DNA of 64,000 nt from NCBI RefSeq assembly GCF_042678485.1, contig NZ_JBHTKR010000003.1, forward strand, positions 372,001 to 436,000. The letters are read 5' to 3'. Source of the stretch: Seohaeicola saemankumensis (GTDB taxonomy: Bacteria; Pseudomonadota; Alphaproteobacteria; Rhodobacterales; Rhodobacteraceae). Made by a program: the position numbers and the translations under genes. Each line of letters opens with the position of its first letter. Within the stretch, counting starts at the first letter, position 1. Below are positions 53,300-61,800 of the stretch, piece by piece. Below the pieces are notes generated by a model. That model searched no databases. It saw nothing but the letters and a program-made list of their open reading frames with translations, and was not told the origin of the DNA.

Positions 53300-54142
53300 T
53301 CACAGCGTGCGCGCCGCGAAAGTATCGCAGCGCCCCATCTGCCCGCTGTCATAGCCAATGGCGAACCAGCGCGCGCGCTGGGCACTTGTGCCATGGGTGA
53401 AGGTATGAGGTTGCGGCACCCGCCCTGCCCTGGACTGAAGCCTGTCATCACCGATCATCCGCGCCGCGTTCAGCGCCTCTTCCAGATCGCCAGGCTCCAG
53501 CAAGCCGTCCACGGCCCCCGCCCAGACGCCTGACAGGCAATCAGCCTGCAATTCCAGCCGCACGGTCAGGGCATTGCCCTCGGCTGTGCTGACGGCCTGA
53601 CGGGCACGGTGGACCTGACCCAGAATGCCCATCTCGTTCTGGATATGATGGGCCACCTCATGGGCGATGACATAGGCGGCGGCGAAATCGCCCTTGGCGC
53701 CAAGTTGCCGCGACAGCGTGGCAAAGAAATCGGTATCCAGATAGGCCTTGCGATCGGCCGGGCAGTAGAAAGGCCCAGTCGCCCCGGACGCGCCGCCACA
53801 AGGGCTTTGCGTCACGCCCGAATAAAGCACCAGAACGGGCGGCTGATAGGTGCGGCCCGCCTGGTCCCGCATGACCTTTGACCAGACCTGTTCGGTGGTG
53901 GCCAGCACGCGGCCCGCGAATTCCGCCGCTTGCTGTTCCTCGGGGGTGGGCGCGGTCTGGGTGATCTGACCCCGCGGGTCCTGATCCTGCAAGAGCGGGG
54001 TCACATCGATCCCTGCGAAATAGCCGATCGCCAGCACCAGCAGCAGCCCGACACCGCCAATTCTGGCCCCGCCACGTCCGACGCGGCGCTGTCCGCGCCT
54101 ATCTTCGATGTTGCGGCTACGCCGCACGTCCTTCAACCGCAT
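53300..54142 (-). CDS. Neutral zinc metallopeptidase, YpfJ family
   Basis: A 280-residue membrane-anchored protein. After MRLKDVRRSRNIEDRRG comes a single helix (about residues 30-45), then a peptidase domain with HEVAHHIQ as the HExxH motif and Glu downstream in LELQADCLSGVW, plus SPCGGASGATGPFYCPAD upstream, which is typical of the YpfJ/putative neutral zinc metallopeptidase family. ATG 54142 starts after a GGGGG-rich site; MIPGSGGG further up is not needed. Substrate unknown. Confidence 0.88.
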   Translation of the reverse strand: MRLKDVRRSRNIEDRRGQRRVGRGGARIGGVGLLLVLAIGYFAGIDVTPLLQDQDPRGQITQTAPTPEEQQAAEFAGRVLATTEQVWSKVMRDQAGRTYQPPVLVLYSGVTQSPCGGASGATGPFYCPADRKAYLDTDFFATLSRQLGAKGDFAAAYVIAHEVAHHIQNEMGILGQVHRARQAVSTAEGNALTVRLELQADCLSGVWAGAVDGLLEPGDLEEALNAARMIGDDRLQSRAGRVPQPHTFTHGTSAQRARWFAIGYDSGQMGRCDTFAARTL

Positions 54143-54287
54143 GGTCGATCCCCCCCCGGAACCCGGTATCACCGCGACAGACTACACCAAAGGGGCGATG
54201 CGAAAAGCCCGGATTCACCACGGCCATGTCTGGACGCGGGCGGGCCGATTGCCTAGGTTGACATCTGTCCCCTGAACCCGAGGCCCC

Positions 54288-56048
54288 ATGACCCAGACCC
54301 CAGAAACCGGCTACCGCGTTCTGGCCCGCAAGTACCGGCCCGAAACCTTTGCCGATCTTGTGGGGCAGGATGCTATGGTGCGTACGCTGCGGAACGCCTT
54401 TGCGGCCGACCGCATCGCGCAGGCCTTCATCATGACGGGCATCCGTGGCACGGGGAAAACCACGACGGCGCGGATCATCGCCAAGGGCATGAACTGCATC
54501 GGCGCGGATGGCGCGGGTGGCCCGACGACCGACCCCTGCGGAACCTGTGAACATTGTGTGGCCATCATGGAAGGCCGCCATGTCGATGTGATGGAGATGG
54601 ACGCGGCATCCCGCACCGGCGTGGGCGACATCCGCGAAATCATCGAAAGCGTGCATTACCGGGCGGCCTCGGCCCGCTACAAGATCTATATCATCGACGA
54701 GGTTCACATGCTGTCGACCAGCGCGTTCAACGCGCTGCTCAAGACGCTGGAAGAGCCGCCTGCCCATGTGAAGTTCATCTTCGCCACGACCGAGATCCGC
54801 AAAGTGCCGGTTACCGTGCTGTCACGCTGCCAGCGCTTTGACCTGCGCCGGATCGAACCCGAAGTGATGATCGCCCTGCTGCGCAAGATCGCGGGGGCCG
54901 AGGGCGCGCAGATCACCGATGACGCGCTGGCGCTGATCACGCGGGCGGCGGAAGGATCGGCGCGCGATGCCACATCGCTGCTGGATCAGGCGATTTCCCA
55001 CGGCGCGGGCGAAACCACCGCTGATCAGGTGCGCGCCATGCTGGGCCTGGCGGATCGCGGCAGGGTGCTGGACCTGTTCGACATGATCATGCGCGGTGAC
55101 GCGGGCGGGGCGCTGGCCGAACTGGGCGCGCAATATGCCGATGGCGCCGATCCGATGGCGGTGCTGCGTGATCTGGCCGAGGTGACGCACTGGATTTCCG
55201 TGGTCAAGATCACACCGGACGCGGCCGAAGATCCCACGGTCGGACCGGATGAGCGTGCGCGGGGGCAGGACATGGCCGACCGTTTGCCGCTGCGCGCGCT
55301 GGCGCGGATGTGGCAGATGCTGCTCAAGGCGCTGGACGAGGTGGCCCAGGCCCCGAATGCGATGATGGCGGCCGAAATGGCCGTGATCCGTTTGACGCAT
55401 GTGGCTGACCTGCCCACACCGGAAGAACTGGTGCGCAAGCTGCCCGACCTGCCGCCCCCTTCGCCGGGTGGTGGCCCGTCGGGCGGCGGGATGGCGGCAG
55501 GCCATGCCGAGGGCGGCGCGCCCGCCATGACACGCGGCGGCAGCGTTCCATCCGGTGCTGGCGGGTCGGGGAACACCGTGCAAGCCGTGGCACTGGATGC
55601 CGAACAGGCGCTGGCCCGGTTTCCGACATTCGATCACGTGATCGACCTGATCCGCGCCAATCGCGATGTCAAACTGCTGGTCGAGGTGGAAACCGGCATG
55701 CGCCTGGCGGCCTATCGTCCGGGACGTATCGAATTCGTGCCGGCCGAAGGTGCGGCGCCTGACCTGGCGCAGCGCCTGGGGCAGCGGCTGCAACTGTGGA
55801 CGGGGAACCGCTGGGCAGTCAGCCTGGTCAATGACGGCGGTGCGCCCACGATCGCGGAAGCGCGCGACACAGCCGAGGCCGACCTGAAAGCGCAGGCCGC
55901 GGCCCATCCCATGGTGAAGGCGGCCCTGCTGACCTTTCCAAAGGCCCGCATCATCGAAATTCGCACACCCGACAAGCTGGCCGCCGAGGCAGAAGCCCAG
56001 GCCCTGCCAGAGGTCGAGGATGAATGGGACCCGTTCGAGGACGATTGA
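54288..56048 (+). CDS. dnaX: DNA polymerase III subunits gamma and tau
   Basis: Clamp-loader ATPase of 586 residues. YRVLARKYRPETFADLVGQ begins the AAA+ domain, with Walker A GIRGTGKTTTAR, a Zn-binding Cys set (CIGADGAGG... CGTCEHC), Walker B IYIIDEVHML, and the SRC arginine finger in VLSRCQRFDLRRI. The C-terminal half is a Gly/Pro-rich linker (about 385-425) and the tau region. No slippery A-run for programmed frameshifting is apparent. First gene of dnaX-ybaB-recR. Confidence 0.96.
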   Translation: MTQTPETGYRVLARKYRPETFADLVGQDAMVRTLRNAFAADRIAQAFIMTGIRGTGKTTTARIIAKGMNCIGADGAGGPTTDPCGTCEHCVAIMEGRHVDVMEMDAASRTGVGDIREIIESVHYRAASARYKIYIIDEVHMLSTSAFNALLKTLEEPPAHVKFIFATTEIRKVPVTVLSRCQRFDLRRIEPEVMIALLRKIAGAEGAQITDDALALITRAAEGSARDATSLLDQAISHGAGETTADQVRAMLGLADRGRVLDLFDMIMRGDAGGALAELGAQYADGADPMAVLRDLAEVTHWISVVKITPDAAEDPTVGPDERARGQDMADRLPLRALARMWQMLLKALDEVAQAPNAMMAAEMAVIRLTHVADLPTPEELVRKLPDLPPPSPGGGPSGGGMAAGHAEGGAPAMTRGGSVPSGAGGSGNTVQAVALDAEQALARFPTFDHVIDLIRANRDVKLLVEVETGMRLAAYRPGRIEFVPAEGAAPDLAQRLGQRLQLWTGNRWAVSLVNDGGAPTIAEARDTAEADLKAQAAAHPMVKAALLTFPKARIIEIRTPDKLAAEAEAQALPEVEDEWDPFEDD

Positions 56049-56103
56049 AACACGGCGCCGGCCCCACCGGACATGCCGCAGATGCAAACAGGAGAGAAAC
56101 AAG

Positions 56104-56448
56104 ATGCTCAAGGGATTAGGCGGGCTTGGCGACATGGCCAAGATGATGAAAGCCGCGCAGGAAATGCAGCAGAAGATGGCGCAGCTTCAGGAAGAGATGC
56201 ACCAGATGACCGTGACCGGGGAATCCGGTGCCGGGCTGGTCAAGGCCACCTGCACCGTCAAGGGAGAGCTGAAAAGCCTTGATATCGACCCGTCGATCTT
56301 TTCGGCCGATGACAAGGAAGTGGTCGAGGATCTGATCCTTGCCGCGATCAAGGACGCGCAGGGGCGCGCCTCGGAAAAGGCCAAGGAAGAGATGGGCAAG
56401 CTGACCGAAGGCATGGGTCTGCCCAAGGACATGAACCTGCCGTTCTGA
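56104..56448 (+). CDS. YbaB/EbfC family nucleoid-associated protein
   Basis: A 114-residue DNA-binding protein with the expected MLKGLGGLGDMAKMMKAAQE start and a Met/Gln-rich helix (about 14-40), then the beta-hairpin core VKATCTVKGELKSLDIDP and DLILAAIKDAQGRA. ATG 56104 is preceded by AGGAGAG. Always found between dnaX and recR. Confidence 0.95.
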   Translation: MLKGLGGLGDMAKMMKAAQEMQQKMAQLQEEMHQMTVTGESGAGLVKATCTVKGELKSLDIDPSIFSADDKEVVEDLILAAIKDAQGRASEKAKEEMGKLTEGMGLPKDMNLPF

Positions 56449-56467
56449 CCCGGCCGGACATCCCCAC

Positions 56468-57061
56468 ATGAGCGCCAATCGCGACATCGAGGCCCTGATC
56501 GACATGATGGCCCGTCTTCCGGGGCTGGGTCCACGATCGGCCCGGCGGGCCGTGCTGCACCTGATCCGCAAACGGGCCTTGCTGATGACGCCGCTTGCCG
56601 ACCTGATGCAACAGGTGGCAGCCACGGCGCGCGAATGCCTGAACTGCGGCAATATCGGCACCGGCGACATCTGCGAGATCTGCGCCTCGGACAAGCGGGC
56701 CAACGGGATGATCTGCGTAGTCGAGGATGTGGCCGATCTTTGGGCGATGGAACGCTCCGGCGTCTTCAAGGGGCGCTATCACGTGCTGGGCGGCACCCTG
56801 TCGGCGCTGGATCAGATCGGTCCCGACCAGTTGCGCATTCCGCGACTGGTGGACCGGGTCGATAGTGAAAACGTGACCGAAGTGATCCTGGCGCTGAACG
56901 CCACGGTCGATGGGCAGACCACGGCCCACTATATCGCAGATCAACTCGAGGGGCGGGTGACCCTGACGTCGCTGGCGCAGGGCGTGCCGATCGGGGGCGA
57001 GCTGGATTACCTGGATGACGGCACGATCACGGCAGCGCTGAACGCGCGGCGCAAGGTCTGA
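56468..57061 (+). CDS. recR: Recombination mediator protein RecR
   Basis: Part of RecFOR, loading RecA on gapped DNA. 197 residues with helix-hairpin-helix at LPGLGPRSARRAVLHL, a zinc finger with CLNCGNIGTGDICEICA (residues about 57-73), a Toprim domain CVVEDVADLWAME, and the C-terminal VTLTSLAQGVPIGGELDYLDDGTI (broken here into its usual motifs). 19 bases after ybaB. The dispersed repeat (copy 5) and a hairpin terminator follow. Confidence 0.96.
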   Translation: MSANRDIEALIDMMARLPGLGPRSARRAVLHLIRKRALLMTPLADLMQQVAATARECLNCGNIGTGDICEICASDKRANGMICVVEDVADLWAMERSGVFKGRYHVLGGTLSALDQIGPDQLRIPRLVDRVDSENVTEVILALNATVDGQTTAHYIADQLEGRVTLTSLAQGVPIGGELDYLDDGTITAALNARRKV

Positions 57062-57084
57062 TCACCACCGCGGCGCGGGTTTGT

Positions 57085-57125
57085 CGACGCTACCCGTCGC
57101 ATGGATATTTGCAGCAAGAAGAAAC
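57085..57125 (+). repeat. Dispersed 3' intergenic repeat, copy 5
   Basis: Hairpin CGACG-CTACC-CGTCG (57085-57099), then GGATATTT, three bases and GCAAGAAGAAAC (57103-57125), 23 bases after the recR stop and in its direction. It is a shorter version of copies 3 and 4. Confidence 0.8.
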
Positions 57126-57163
57126 AGGCGCGCGCAGGATCATGCCCGCCGCGCGCCTGAACC
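57125..57163. terminator. Hairpin terminator between recR and odc
   Basis: CAGGCGCGCG (57125-57134) and CGCGCGCCTG (57150-57159) form a perfect 10-bp stem with a 15-base loop, followed on the plus strand by AACCTTTT. It lies between converging recR and the decarboxylase gene and directly behind repeat copy 5. Confidence 0.75.
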
Positions 57164-57166
57164 TTT

Positions 57167-58339
57167 TCAGATCACCACCACATCCAGCGGCGGAAAGCCG
57201 TTGAAGCAGACCGAGGAATAGGTCGATGTATAGGCCCCGCAGTTGCGGATGATGAACCTGTCGCCCGCGCGCAGGCCCAGCGGCAGTTGCACGGGGCGCT
57301 TTTCATACAGCACATCGGCGCTGTCGCAGGACGGCCCGGCCAGGATGCAGGGACCGGTTTCCTCGTGATCGCGGTCTGTGATGAACTGGTAGCGGATCGC
57401 CTCGTCCATGGTTTCGGCCAGGCCCGAGAACTTGCCGATATCCAGATAGACCCAGCGGCAGATGTCATCATCGGACTTGCGCGAGACCAGCATCACCTCG
57501 GCGGCGATCATGCCTGCCTCGGCGACCATGCCGCGACCGGGTTCGGCCATGACACGGGTGGCACCGTCGAAACGGGCCTCGACCATTTCCATCACGCGGG
57601 CGGCGTAGAGGGTGGGCGCCTCGATCTCCTCGCCGTAGAAGGCAGGGAAGCCGCCGCCGATGTTCAGCAGGTCCAGATCGAAACCAGCGGCGCGAGCCGT
57701 GGCCCAGGCGGCGGCGACGTGATCCAGCGTGCCGGTCCACATCTCCGCGCGGCGTGTCTGGCTGCCGACATGGAAGGACATGCCCACGGGTTTCAGCCCC
57801 AGTTCGGTGGCGCGGGTCATCAGGGGGACGACCATTTCGGGCGCGCAGCCGAACTTGCGGCTGAGCGGCCAGTCCGCCTCGGTCGAGCCGACCAGAAGGC
57901 GGATGTAGACCTGTGCACCCGGTGCATGTTCGGACAGTTTCTCAAGCTCTTCCGTGGCATCGGCCGCGAAGATGCGGATACCCGCAGCATAGGCGAAGGC
58001 GATGTCCGACGCGCGCTTGACCGTGTTGCCGAAGGAAATGGTTTCAGGCCGCGCACCCAGGCTGAGGCAAAGCTCGATCTCGCCACGCGAAGCCGCATCG
58101 AAATGGCTGCCTTGCGCGATCAGGGTCGACAGGATGGCGCGTGCCGGGTTCGCCTTGACGGCATAGTGAATATCGGCGCGGCCCAGGCCCGCCTTGAGCG
58201 CGCGGTATTGATCCGCCACGATCTGCGTGTCCAGTACCAGCGTCGGGCGGTCGAACGTGGACTGCCGGATAAAGGTTTCGATACGATGGGATGCGCGGAC
58301 GGGGTCGCCGCCCAGCTGGGGGTTCACGTAGGCGTTCAT
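57167..58339 (-). CDS. Ornithine/lysine decarboxylase, type III (alanine-racemase fold) PLP enzyme
   Basis: Fold-type III PLP decarboxylase of 390 residues acting on ornithine (or lysine) to give putrescine (or cadaverine). The PLP Lys is in YAVKANP (about residue 60); FHVGSQ, LNIGGGFP and AEPGRGMVAEAG bind PLP phosphate; GPSCDSADVLYE carries the active-site Cys-Asp of the partner subunit. The start is ATG 58339 because GGAG is six bases upstream; ATG 58345 and 58366 are less likely. Its leader (58340-58430) contains a uORF and possible alternative stems. Confidence 0.92.
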   Translation of the reverse strand: MNAYVNPQLGGDPVRASHRIETFIRQSTFDRPTLVLDTQIVADQYRALKAGLGRADIHYAVKANPARAILSTLIAQGSHFDAASRGEIELCLSLGARPETISFGNTVKRASDIAFAYAAGIRIFAADATEELEKLSEHAPGAQVYIRLLVGSTEADWPLSRKFGCAPEMVVPLMTRATELGLKPVGMSFHVGSQTRRAEMWTGTLDHVAAAWATARAAGFDLDLLNIGGGFPAFYGEEIEAPTLYAARVMEMVEARFDGATRVMAEPGRGMVAEAGMIAAEVMLVSRKSDDDICRWVYLDIGKFSGLAETMDEAIRYQFITDRDHEETGPCILAGPSCDSADVLYEKRPVQLPLGLRAGDRFIIRNCGAYTSTYSSVCFNGFPPLDVVVI

Positions 58340-58343
58340 GGTC

Positions 58344-58440
58344 ATCTCCAATAGGAACCGGATCAAAGACCCGACCAGTTCAACAGGAGACGTTACCGTC
58401 GCTACGTAAACACTGAGAGCTCATCACCCTCGGCCAGAGG
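58344..58440 (-). promoter_or_regulatory. Decarboxylase mRNA leader with uORF and possible SD-sequestering stem
   Basis: On the minus strand, GGAGAT (58344-58349, containing the Shine-Dalgarno) can pair with GTCTCC (58386-58391). That segment overlaps the 3' arm of a hairpin with a GTAA (GNRA) loop, GACG-GTAA-CGTC (58389-58400), so the two structures exclude each other. A hairpin CCTC-TGGCC-GAGG (58428-58440) would also hide the uORF ribosome site. The speF leader family of alphaproteobacteria is a possible relative that I could not check. Confidence 0.4.
58380..58424 (-). CDS. Possible 14-codon upstream ORF of the decarboxylase gene
   Basis: ATG at 58424 to TGA at 58380 encodes MSSQCLRSDGNVSC. 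GAGGG lies two bases before the ATG, closer than usual. The last codons overlap the hairpin and the anti-SD segment of the leader, so translation of this peptide would change which stem forms. No homologue is known to me. Confidence 0.3.
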   Translation of the reverse strand: MSSQCLRSDGNVSC

Positions 58441-58582
58441 CGCGTGCGTTGGCGTCTATATCTGCGCATTTAGGACCAGTGAAAAATTCACGCAAGATAT
58501 TTTGCAAAGCGCCAATAAAAAAATAATTCCACCGCGTCGCGCCACGGTGTCAGCGTAAAGTGATGCCTGAAAAACAAGGGGC

Positions 58583-59728
58583 TCAGGACGGCAAAGCAGC
58601 CTGCTGCGCCCAGTCCGGCAAGCCGCGCCCCAGGGCCAGTTCGGCCCCCAGACGCCCCAGTTCATCGCTGCATTTCGCACCACGCCCACACCCGCCGACC
58701 GCCACAGAGAGGCGCGGCCCCAGCCGTTCCAGCGCGGGGATATTCTGCGGCGTGAAGGTGGTGACGCAGGGCTGAACATGGCTTGTGGCCACGCGCAGGC
58801 CAGGCATGCGTGCGCGCACCTGATCCGCAAGCATGCGACCCACGGCGACATTGCCGCCCCCGCGAAACCAATCCCTGATGTCCTGCGTATCCCGCAGGAT
58901 CACATCCACGGTGTCGCCGCCCATTTTCAGGTAGATACGCCCGTCAGGATAGCGGATCGGTGGCAGCAGGTATGGATCGTTGCCATCGGGTTCCAGCCAG
59001 ATCAGCGATGGCATGGCGGCAAGGCGCCCGGCCTCTTGCGGATCAAGTTCCAGCAGCACCACGGTACGGGCATAGACAGTCAGCGGCAGCGGGTCGGGCA
59101 GGATCATATTGGCAAACCCGCCTGCCGCCACCAGCGCCTGATTGGCCAGCACCTCGCCCTGGTCCGTACGGATCCGCAGGCCGGTTGGCGTCTCATCAAG
59201 GCCCAGGACGGTATCAGGCAAGATCCGTGCGCCGGCCTGCGCGGCAATGCGGATCTGTGCGCGCACCAGAGTTCGCGGATTGATATGCCCCGCGCCTTGC
59301 GTTTCGTGCAGCGCCAATGTGCCGGGATCGAACCGAAAGAAGGGAAAACGCGCGGTCAGAACCGGCCCGCGCAGCATATCGCAAGGCAGGTTGTCCTGAT
59401 CGCGCACCTCGCAGAGACGTCGGATATAGGGGCTGTCTTCGGCGCCGGCCATGACGGTGCCGGTTTCATGAAAGAAGCGCAGGCCACTGTCGGCTTCGAT
59501 CTGGTGATAGCGGGCGATGCTGGCCTGGCTTGCGCGGCTCCAGAATGGCCAGGGATCCAGGGCGCGCGTGATCCGCCCTTCGTCGTAATGGCTGGCGAAA
59601 ACGCCGGGGTGTGCGGCCTTGTCCTGCGGTTCGGGCGGGCCGATCAGCATGACCTGATGCCCACCCTGCGCCAGGTGGCGGGCAGCGGCCGCGCCGATCA
59701 TCCCGGCGCCTATCACGGCTATGACCAT
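58583..59728 (-). CDS. FAD-dependent oxidoreductase, DAO (glycine/D-amino-acid/sarcosine oxidase) family
   Basis: A 381-residue flavoprotein. AVIGAGMIGAAAARHLA at the N-terminus is the FAD dinucleotide fold, FASHYDEGRITR is the second motif seen in monomeric sarcosine and N-methyltryptophan oxidases, and the C-terminal GGCGRGAKCSDELG closes the FAD site with a Cys that could carry the covalent flavin. Likely oxidises a secondary or D-amino acid. Divergent genes are absent; the trcR gene lies upstream in the same direction behind a terminator. Confidence 0.87.
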   Translation of the reverse strand: MVIAVIGAGMIGAAAARHLAQGGHQVMLIGPPEPQDKAAHPGVFASHYDEGRITRALDPWPFWSRASQASIARYHQIEADSGLRFFHETGTVMAGAEDSPYIRRLCEVRDQDNLPCDMLRGPVLTARFPFFRFDPGTLALHETQGAGHINPRTLVRAQIRIAAQAGARILPDTVLGLDETPTGLRIRTDQGEVLANQALVAAGGFANMILPDPLPLTVYARTVVLLELDPQEAGRLAAMPSLIWLEPDGNDPYLLPPIRYPDGRIYLKMGGDTVDVILRDTQDIRDWFRGGGNVAVGRMLADQVRARMPGLRVATSHVQPCVTTFTPQNIPALERLGPRLSVAVGGCGRGAKCSDELGRLGAELALGRGLPDWAQQAALPS

Positions 59729-59809
59729 CAGGGGCCTCCTGCGGGCAGTTCAGGGCAGAGTGCCCGAAGCCCTTGCCCGATGCCAAGCCCGATCCGGCGG
59801 CCGGAACGA

Positions 59810-59838
59810 AAAAGCCCGGGCAAAAGGCCCGGGCTTTT
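59810..59838. terminator. Bidirectional Rho-independent terminator downstream of trcR
   Basis: AAAAGCCCGGGC (59810-59821) and GCCCGGGCTTTT (59827-59838) form a perfect 12-bp stem with a 5-base loop. T-tracts exist in both directions. It ends the trcR transcript on the minus strand. Confidence 0.92.
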
Positions 59839-59860
59839 CGATCTTGCCGAAAACGACAGC

Positions 59861-60619
59861 TTAGCGGCGGCTGTCCTCGTCCTCGTCATCCTCGTCATCA
59901 TTGTCGGGCAGGTTGAAGAAGCTGTCGGCGTCGTATTTCGTTTCCGGCTTCTCGTCCTCGTCATCCTGACGCAGCGTGAATGTCTCCAGGCCTTCGATGG
60001 CGGTCGGCATCCGCGGGCCGTCATCCATGCTGAGCGACTGTTCGGTGCTGACCAGCTTGCGGCGTTCGTCATCCGACATCACAACGCCGTCTGCCGCGCG
60101 CTTGGCGGCGGCCTTCTGCACAGCAGCATCAAGTTCGGACTGCTTGCAAAGACCAAGCGCCACCGGATCGATCGGCGAGATGTTGGCGATGTTCCAGTGG
60201 GTGCGCTCGCGAATCGCCTGGATCGTCGGCTTGGTGGTGCCGACCAGCTTGCCGATCTGGCCATCGCTGAGTTCCGGGTGGAACTTGACCAGCCAGTAGA
60301 TCGCGGCAGGGCGATCCTGACGCTTGCTGAGCGGGGTGTAGCGCGGACCGCGGCGCGTTTCCTCGCCAACGGCGGCTGGGTTGAACTTGAGCTTGAGCTT
60401 GTGCAGAGGGTTGGCCTGACCCTTGTCGATCTCTTCCTGGGTCAGCTGGTTGTTCGCGATGGGATCAAACCCCTTCACGCCTGCCGCCACATCGCCATCT
60501 GCGATGCCCTGCACTTCAAGCTCATGCATCCCGGTGAACTCGGCGATCTGCTTGAAGCTCAGCGTGGTGTTGTCCACAAGCCAGACAGCGGTGGCCCTGG
60601 CCATGATCGGTTTGGTCAT
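59861..60619 (-). CDS. trcR: Cell-cycle transcriptional regulator TrcR (DUF1013)
   Basis: A 252-residue cytoplasmic protein conserved in alphaproteobacteria. It begins MTKPIMARATAVWLVDNTTL, followed by FKQIAEFTGMHELEVQGIADG and a second helix-turn-helix-like unit, KLVGTTKPTIQAIRERTHWN; the C-terminus is strongly acidic (long Asp/Glu run). The start at 60619 has AAGGAG eight bases upstream. In relatives it is linked to cell-cycle control with CtrA/GcrA-type networks. Confidence 0.9.
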   Translation of the reverse strand: MTKPIMARATAVWLVDNTTLSFKQIAEFTGMHELEVQGIADGDVAAGVKGFDPIANNQLTQEEIDKGQANPLHKLKLKFNPAAVGEETRRGPRYTPLSKRQDRPAAIYWLVKFHPELSDGQIGKLVGTTKPTIQAIRERTHWNIANISPIDPVALGLCKQSELDAAVQKAAAKRAADGVVMSDDERRKLVSTEQSLSMDDGPRMPTAIEGLETFTLRQDDEDEKPETKYDADSFFNLPDNDDEDDEDEDSRR

Positions 60620-60801
60620 GTCATCATCTCCTTGACCCGAATGCGCCCCTTGTCGGCAAATCTTTCCCGCCGCCTGAAAAGGCTGCCCTTTGCGGGGCGG
60701 GTTACCGTTGTCGGGGAACTCGATGGCTATATAGTGGAGAAGGCTTGCCAAGAAAAGCCCGAATGCGCCAGACCGACCTTGCCAGTGAAACGGAGCCCGC
60801 C

Positions 60802-61458
60802 ATGCCCGCCCTTTACCGATTGATCCTGTTGCTGACCATGGCGTTGTGCCTGGCCGTGCCGTCGCGTGGCATGGCCGATGGCGAAAGGCCGGGCGAATTC
60901 GACTATTACGTGATGTCGCTCAGCTGGTCGCCCAGTTGGTGCGCGCTTGAGGGCGATGCGCGCAGATCGCCGCAATGCCGCGACGACAGCGGCCATGGCT
61001 GGGTGCTGCATGGGTTGTGGCCGCAATATCACCGGGGATGGCCCAGCTATTGCCGCACCACAGAGGCCCAGCCCAGCCCCGCGATGACCGCCGCGATGGT
61101 CGACATCATGGGCACACCGGGTCTGGCCTGGCATCAGTGGCGCAAGCACGGGGTCTGCAGCGGCCTGTCGGCCCGCGCCTATTTCGACCTGTCGCGCCGC
61201 GCCTATGCCAGCATCACGCGCCCGGCCGTGTTCCGCAACCTGGACCGGCCCGTGCGCTTGCCCGCCACCCTCATCGAGGAGGCGTTTCTCAAGGAGAACC
61301 CGCAGCTTGAACCGGACATGCTGACAGTGACCTGTCGTGATGGCCGGATACAAGAGGCACGGATCTGCCTGTCCAGGGATCTGACCCCGGTGCCGTGCGG
61401 CCGCGACGTGGTGCGCGACTGCACGCTCAGGGATGCGTTGTTCGATCCGATGCGCTGA
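60802..61458 (+). CDS. Secreted ribonuclease T2 family protein
   Basis: Exported RNase of 218 residues from the ATG at 60802 (CGGAG upstream); the signal peptide is about 1-25. The two catalytic segments CAS1 WVLHGLWPQYH and CAS2 WHQWRKHGVCS both carry the active His, with Glu/Lys in between, and the Cys pattern fits the T2 disulfides. Activity in the periplasm on RNA for phosphate or nucleoside salvage is expected. It faces the H-NS-like gene. Confidence 0.9.
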   Translation: MPALYRLILLLTMALCLAVPSRGMADGERPGEFDYYVMSLSWSPSWCALEGDARRSPQCRDDSGHGWVLHGLWPQYHRGWPSYCRTTEAQPSPAMTAAMVDIMGTPGLAWHQWRKHGVCSGLSARAYFDLSRRAYASITRPAVFRNLDRPVRLPATLIEEAFLKENPQLEPDMLTVTCRDGRIQEARICLSRDLTPVPCGRDVVRDCTLRDALFDPMR

Positions 61459-61464
61459 AAAGGA

Positions 61465-61785
61465 TCAGACCAGCAGATCGTCCGGCGACACGCCAGAGGT
61501 CACCGCGGTCTTGAACCATGCAGGCTGACGGCCCTTGCCGGTCCAGGTGATGCTGGCATCATCGGGGTGGCGATACTTTGGCGCCGCAGGCTTGCGACGT
61601 GCCTTGCCCTGCGTTGATCCGGTCAATTCCGACAAGGAAAAACCCATTTCACGCGCCTTTGCCTCGAGCGCCGCAATAGCCTGATTTTTCTGACGCTCTT
61701 CGAATTCATCCACAGCTTTCGCCACTTTCTTCTGGAGGACTTTCAGTTCCGTCAGAGACATTGCTTCGAGGTCGATCTGTACCAT
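61465..61785 (-). CDS. H-NS family histone-like protein, HvrA type
   Basis: A 106-residue nucleoid protein (111 if the ATG at 61800 is used). The N-terminal coiled-coil oligomerisation region is MSLTELKVLQKKVAKAVDEF, and the C-terminal DNA-binding domain has YRHPDDASITWTGKGRQPAWF, which fits the H-NS minor-groove motif. In Rhodobacter capsulatus the relative HvrA regulates photosynthesis genes in response to light. It has its own 330-base AT-rich promoter region. Confidence 0.88.
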   Translation of the reverse strand: MVQIDLEAMSLTELKVLQKKVAKAVDEFEERQKNQAIAALEAKAREMGFSLSELTGSTQGKARRKPAAPKYRHPDDASITWTGKGRQPAWFKTAVTSGVSPDDLLV

Positions 61786-61800
61786 TAGGGATTCATCCAT

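Noticed and set aside
58778..60823. A 681-codon plus-strand frame across the DAO and trcR genes
   Set aside because: It crosses two real minus-strand genes and a strong terminator, with no domain.
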